Positions 59,796 to 64,000 of a DNA stretch of 64,000 nucleotides are shown piece by piece. A program made the position numbers and the translations under genes. The stretch spans positions 22,636,095-22,700,094 of the forward strand of contig CM055106.1 in NCBI GenBank assembly GCA_029204225.1, written 5' to 3'. Numbering within the stretch: position 1 is the stretch's first letter; each line of letters opens with the position of its first letter. This DNA is from Diphasiastrum complanatum. Taxonomy: Eukaryota; Streptophyta; Lycopodiopsida; Lycopodiales; Lycopodiaceae. The notes under the pieces were generated by a model that had not been told where the DNA came from, searched no databases, and saw only the letters and a program-made list of their open reading frames with translations.

Positions 59796-60590
59796 CAAAA
59801 AATTACAAAATTTTTTTTCTGCAATTCTTGCCGTGATGGCAAAAATTGCGGAAGTTTTTCGCAATTTTGTCCACAATTTTTTGCAATTTTTTTCGCAATT
59901 TTTCGCAATTTTCTCCACAATTTGCAATAATTTCCGCAATTTATGCCATGTCTAAAAATTACAAAAATTTTTCCTGCAGTTTTGTTTGCGATTCCTACCA
60001 CGACATGAGAAATTGCGAAATTTTTTTTGCAATCTTTTCTACAATTTCAGCCGCAGAAAGTTTTTCGCAATTTCTGCCATGGCCTAAAAATTGCAAAAAA
60101 AAAAAATCTGCAGTTTTGTCTACAATTTCTACCACGATGAAAAAAATTGCGAAAGACAATTTTTTTTGCAATTTCTGCTGCTAAAACATTTTTCGCAATT
60201 TCTACCATGGCCTAAAAATTGCAAAAAATTGTTTTTACAATTTTGTCTGCAATTTTTACCACGACGGGAGAAATTGCAAAAAAATTTATTGAATGTTTTC
60301 TACAATTTCTTCCGCGAAAACATTTTTCGCAATTTTGGCCATGACCAAAAAATTGTGAAAAATCTTTTCCACATTTTTTTTTGCAAAGTCTGTGATGACG
60401 ACAAAAATTACAAAAGTTTTTTGCAATTTTTTCCGCAATTTCTGCCATGATGGTAGAAATTGCGGACGATTTTCTACAATTTCTACCATAACGGTATAAA
60501 TTGCGGAATTTTTTTCACAATTTTTTGGCTTTCCATAATTTCAACCAAAAAAAATTGCAGAAATTTTTTTTCCGCAATTTGCCACTTTTT
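59796..60590. repeat. Right subterminal repeat region of CACTA element
   Basis: Same TTGCGGAAA/TTCCGCAATTT motifs as the left side, here with TGCCATGGCC-type and TACCACGAC spacers at about 100-bp periodicity. Confidence 0.88.
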
Positions 60591-60599
60591 CTTGTAGTG

Positions 60600-60602
60600 C
60601 TT
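60600..60602. repeat. 3-bp target duplication CTT, right
   Basis: CTT directly after the right CACTA end, equal to 57108-57110. Confidence 0.8.
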
Positions 60603-60679
60603 GCATCCTCCAACACCTCCACTCAAGCGAGCACAAGGCGAAGGAAACCCCCACTTGCTCGTTCAAGACCAGAACACTT

Positions 60680-60691
60680 GCTCTGATACCA
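60680..60691 (-). promoter_or_regulatory. Primer binding site (initiator-Met tRNA), element C9
   Basis: Minus-strand TGGTATCAGAGC next to TGTTGGGAGAG at 60692. Only about 80 bp of leader remain before the CACTA element. Confidence 0.88.
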
Positions 60692-61786
60692 TGTTGGGAG
60701 AGAGAGGGAGGAAGAATAAATGACGAACACGAACGAGAAACGAACTCGAACAAGAAACGAACGAGAAACAAACTTGAACAGAAAATGTTCGTGCGCAGCG
60801 GAATGAATTATTTGACTCTCTCCCTAAGCATGACTACGTCTATCAGAATGAACAAGACTTTCGTGATAAAAATCACAGTCATTCTAGATTACGTAGCCAA
60901 ACATTTAATGGATGAAGTGCTAGATGAATAATTTGTTATAAATTACAAGACAAATTATCTGTCACGAATTATTCGTGAAAGACAAGACTAAAAGTTGATC
61001 GTCTATTACCGAAAAGAGCAACTAGAAAGATCAGACAGAATGAAGAATAAGCATAGCAATATTGACACAGATCTGAACGCAGAATGAACTGTATCAGATT
61101 AAGTATATCAAGTATACAAGTCAATAATGTGGTAGAGCACAAGATAGTAGCGAAAGGAACCGCGTACCCTACAAAGCTTATTTCTATCTATAATGAGGAA
61201 TCAAAACCTCTTCTCCTAGTCTCTCCTTATCTCTTCATACATTGTTCATCTCCCCTCTATACATCTGAATACATGAATGATATCCAATATATATACATAA
61301 TATTACAGGTGTGCAGATGTGAAAGTATAGAGTGGATATGTTGTCTGTAGGAGATCGTGGGTGGCTACAATCGTTGTCCAATCTGTTAGCACAACTGCAT
61401 AGGGTAAGCGTGGAAAGGGTGCGACGTCAGGTGAACGTTGGTGATGATGCAAAAGTGCGTCACTCTTACGAATGGCCTTAGGATAAGATTTACAGGGTGC
61501 CTTAGATTTTAGGGCACTTTCGTCATTCAGTAAAATAGTGTCACATTTTCGCTTGTCACCATAACTTGTGTAAGAACACAGTGTCGCAATTCATAGAAGA
61601 AGAACACGCACAATCACCCTATCACTCTAATTGATACAGAATGTAAAATGTACAAATAAATCCTGAACCTTGATAGAGAGAGAAAACTACGAGTAGACTA
61701 ATAGACTAGCCTACGACTAATGACAGCTGTTCACATTAATGTACATCATAAACAGTAACAATGAATTTTATCATTGATTTCTAACA
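60692..61786 (-). mobile_element. Copia LTR of element C9 (about 1095 bp, outer end probable)
   Basis: Inner end TGTTGGGAGAG touches the primer site. The outer end is placed at TTTCTAACA (61786) because a different LTR (family X) begins there. The TATA-rich stretch near 61285-61300 (minus strand) fits a promoter. Confidence 0.6.
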
Positions 61787-62055
61787 TGGGAAAAACAGCC
61801 TGCTCTTGGGTAGAGAGAGAAAATCAACACATAAAACTCGGGTAGAGAGAGAATGAGCCCAAAACACCAAAATCTCAATATTCACAATAATGGCCAAACA
61901 TGCCAAAGTTTTCCTACATCAAAGAGACTCGAATTCCTACAGTGGAGTTTCATGGAAAGTCCACTTAACTTAGTTAACTCAACTAACATGGATCCACATG
62001 TAAAACTGCATGCATGGATATCGCATGTACTACATGTCACCTCTCAAAATTGCCT
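61787..62055 (-). mobile_element. Family-X LTR fragment, minus orientation
   Basis: Starts within the family-X LTR at GCTCTTGGGTAGAGAGAG (compare 47996) and follows it approximately to ACTAACATGGAT (compare 48455). Confidence 0.65.
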
Positions 62056-62620
62056 AGACATGTGCAGATCATGAAAACTACTTTGCATGTTGCATGCACA
62101 GATTGCATGTTGCTTGCATGCACACTGAATGACTTTGCATGTAATCTAAACTTTTGCATGACATCAAGATTGAATCTACCTAATTCAAACTCAACCTATT
62201 CTAGAAGGTTATGTGCTCAATTCACGTACCTTTATGTACAATAAAATATACAATGGAAATAAGATAGGCATGGCCCCAAAACTCAAGATAGGAAGATATA
62301 ATTTTACTAATCTTTACAACAATCCAATGTGAGTTTTGAGTCAATTGTGAGCATTTCCTTCTCTCTCTACTCGAGGGCAAAATTGGTCTATTCTCTCTCT
62401 ACCCGAGGAGAGGAGCTTAATTTTCCTTAAGTTTTTTCATGATGAGCTTCCACACATGTGAAACACTTCTATTTATGAATGTGTGCATGTAGATTTGCCT
62501 CTTTGCCTTAGAATTTGACATTGAACTTGGTTTTCAATCAATAGTTGATCTAAAGTGCAAAAGCTTTGCTTAAGAGATTAATTTCAAACATTAGGGCATT
62601 CCCACACGTGTGAATTTTCA
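62056..62620 (+). mobile_element. Family-X LTR end, plus orientation
   Basis: 62340-62620 is the reverse complement, with divergence, of 47813-48100, ending TGAATTTTCA at 62620 before the primer site. The start is approximate. Confidence 0.65.
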
Positions 62621-62622
62621 CT

Positions 62623-62634
62623 TGGTATCAGAGC
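62623..62634 (+). promoter_or_regulatory. Primer binding site (initiator-Met tRNA), family X
   Basis: Exact TGGTATCAGAGC. The downstream CTACCTAAG...GATGCATCTATC matches the reverse of 47761-47800. Confidence 0.9.
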
Positions 62635-63044
62635 CTACCTAAGCTTTTGATGCATCTATCATCCATAGTCTCAAAATTTTCATGAAAATCTAGATCTAGA
62701 GAGTGTTGATTGAATCTTTCTGGCTATCTTGTTGATTGTTGAATTAAAAGAGATCAATATCACATTGATTGGGTCTGAACAAGTACTGTATGGAATTTTC
62801 TGCTCAAACACATGTGAGGAACATTAAATTTCAGTCCTTTAGTTCTCTCTCATGTTTGGTCCAAAATCCATGCATAATAGCTTGTTTGAAAGCTAGAATT
62901 GTCTAGTTTTTATAAAAATTTGTTTCATACCATTTGGTTGAGTTAATCAGTAGTTATAAGCTTTTGAAGAGGGTTAGGTAGGGCACCTAGACCTGTGTGG
63001 ACACTTTTGGTTTGATCCATATCTTGCTAGTTTGACCAAATAAT
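62635..63044 (+). other. Leader of family-X element; no gene seen
   Basis: Non-coding leader, cut off by a minus-strand RT relic of another element. Confidence 0.5.
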
Positions 63045-63500
63045 TTAAGAAGAGGCTTGCCAATCCCATCTATTTGACATAGAAAATTGAAGATGTATGT
63101 CTGTTGAGTAATATAGAGTAGCTTCTTGCTTCTGTCTTTGTGAATTTGAATCCCGAGACAAAAATGAGCTCTCCTAAGTCTGTCATTTCGAATTCTTGAG
63201 AAAGCATCCTTTTGGTATCCTTTACCAATTCGATATTGTTGTTGAACAACAACATATCATCTACATATAGTGTAATGATGATAAAGGATTGTCGAATGGC
63301 CTTGAAGTATACGTTGCAGGCTACAGAGCTTGGCTCAAATCCTTGTTTGATAACGAAGGGATTGATTCGATGAAACTAGGCTCTCAAAGATTGCTTCAAA
63401 CCATGGAACGCTCTATGGAGTTTACAAACTTGGTCTTCTTTACCATTGAGGACATAGCCTTTTGGCTAGATCATATATGTAAAGATCGCCTTATATAAAT
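63045..63500 (-). pseudogene. Copia RT palm fragment (element C11)
   Basis: From the right: a degraded DIYM-region, PKGYVLNGKEDQVCKLHRAFHGLKQ, ACNVYFKAIRQSFIIITLYVDDMLLFNNN (catalytic YVDD intact), then EFEMTDLGELIFVSG. Stops occur at two places (TAG near 63467 and near 63380). The order and motifs match element C8 (53597-54640) but the sequence is a different copy. Coding ends near 63060. Confidence 0.88.
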
Positions 63501-63512
63501 TAGACTAGATCC

Positions 63513-63952
63513 TGTTGCAAACAACCAAAAGGACACATGTGGAGCAAAACCACCCAACCAACTAGTCAATACCCTAACCACTTCACCCCCATGCCATGGT
63601 GAATGAATGTAAGAGAGGAGAGAAAACCTGGCTCAAGAATATGAAATTTCAATAGGGAGATGGGCGAGTTACCATGGTATGTATTCTCTCCAAGAGGAGA
63701 GAATATTCCCCTTAGGATCCCCATGCAACCTATATTAAGCTATTGATTTCCTATTCTTGCATTATATCAGTCATACACCATGCAAAGTGCTCCTATGTCC
63801 AATTATAGGTCTAGTCTCTCATTTGATTATTGATTACTTTACTGGCCAAGCCCAGAATGACGAGGCATAACTAATAACCACATACACTGGAGTGACCAAC
63901 TATCCATGTCAGGAATTATTCCGAATTCCACATACTGGACATGGATGTAACA
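63513..63952. mobile_element. Solo-type LTR, family Y (440 bp)
   Basis: Ends TGTTGCAAAC and GATGTAACA. It shares ordered motifs with 53075-53472 but has no primer site on either side. It sits within RT coding on the minus strand; a clean 5-bp duplication is not seen. Confidence 0.72.
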
Positions 63953-64000
63953 ATATAGATGTCCTCTTTGATAACTCCATCTCCTTGTCCATAGCCTTCT
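63953..64000 (-). pseudogene. Possible copia RT start, cut by window edge
   Basis: The minus strand encodes KAMDKEMELSK, like the KAM/EAM-D-E motif that begins copia RT. If so, it is the upstream part of the RT at 63045-63500 with the middle lost. An alternative frame (GVIKEDI) resembles a later RT motif, so which it is stays open. Confidence 0.4.

Larger units (their letters stand above)
57111..60599. mobile_element. CACTA (En/Spm) DNA transposon, 3489 bp, probably non-autonomous
   Basis: The left end reads CACTACAAGAAAATGTGGCA and the right end, reversed, CACTACAAGAAAAAGTGGCA. The inverted ends continue into TTGCGGAAAAAAA. Both sides carry large subterminal arrays of the same TTGCGGAAA motif, as in En/Spm, where the transposase binds subterminal repeats. 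The 3-bp CTT duplication is present. The interior holds only a fragment of an element protein (57790-58340, minus), so it probably depends on a transposase made elsewhere. Confidence 0.93.

Overview
This window looks like nuclear DNA from a land plant with a large, repeat-rich genome. The evidence is Ty1/copia retrotransposons primed by initiator-Met tRNA (TGGTATCAGAGC sites), a Gypsy-type gag-only element primed by tRNA-Asp, a CACTA (En/Spm) transposon with the CACTACAAGAAAA end, GT-AG introns, and very long CT/GA and CA microsatellites. I cannot name the species. I see no rRNA, tRNA, organellar or bacterial-type genes.

Almost everything is nested, decaying transposons. From left to right: a minus-strand copia LTR with the start of gag (1-1422); a Gypsy integrase relic (2190-2510); a 99-nt near-perfect hairpin (3579-3677); a minus-strand Gypsy-like LTR with a decayed interior (3.8-7.4 kb); a truncated plus-strand copia (8.7-10.3 kb); a second plus-strand copia (10.4-19.97 kb) split in its integrase by a full-length gag-only element (11647-17013, CACAT target duplication); and a third copia start (21.87-22.19 kb). 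The 21-26.5 kb stretch is the least ordinary part. It holds a divergent histone-H3-like reading frame on the minus strand (22777-23283) and, divergent from it, an uninterrupted spliced gene of unknown function (24220-25399, possibly to 25783). Both lie between two related plant-transposase-like segments.

From 26.7 to 31.3 kb I recognise no gene. A second, rearranged gag-only element lies on the minus strand (31489-35943) inside a split copia LTR. It is followed by a copia gag relic, a 207-bp CT/CA tract, a nearly complete minus copia that carries two integrase-end/RT-start segments in series (38.0-42.35 kb), and a 2.6-kb minisatellite of about 10-bp units with 13 hairpin modules (42.64-45.21 kb). 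Then come an unidentified decayed reading frame (45650-46771), a copia LTR (47813-48609), two more minus copia relics (48.6-51.3 and 53.6-56.8 kb), a complete-ended CACTA element with CTT target duplications (57111-60599), and further copia LTRs and RT pieces to the window end.

The retroelement genes would have supplied capsid, protease, integrase and RT/RNase H for copy-and-paste transposition, but every copy seen has stops, frameshifts or missing parts. The gag-only elements never carried pol and would need enzymes in trans. Only the gene at 24220 looks intact. Family assignments come from motifs read by eye. LTR ends are given exactly only where TG/CA ends, primer sites or target duplications fix them.
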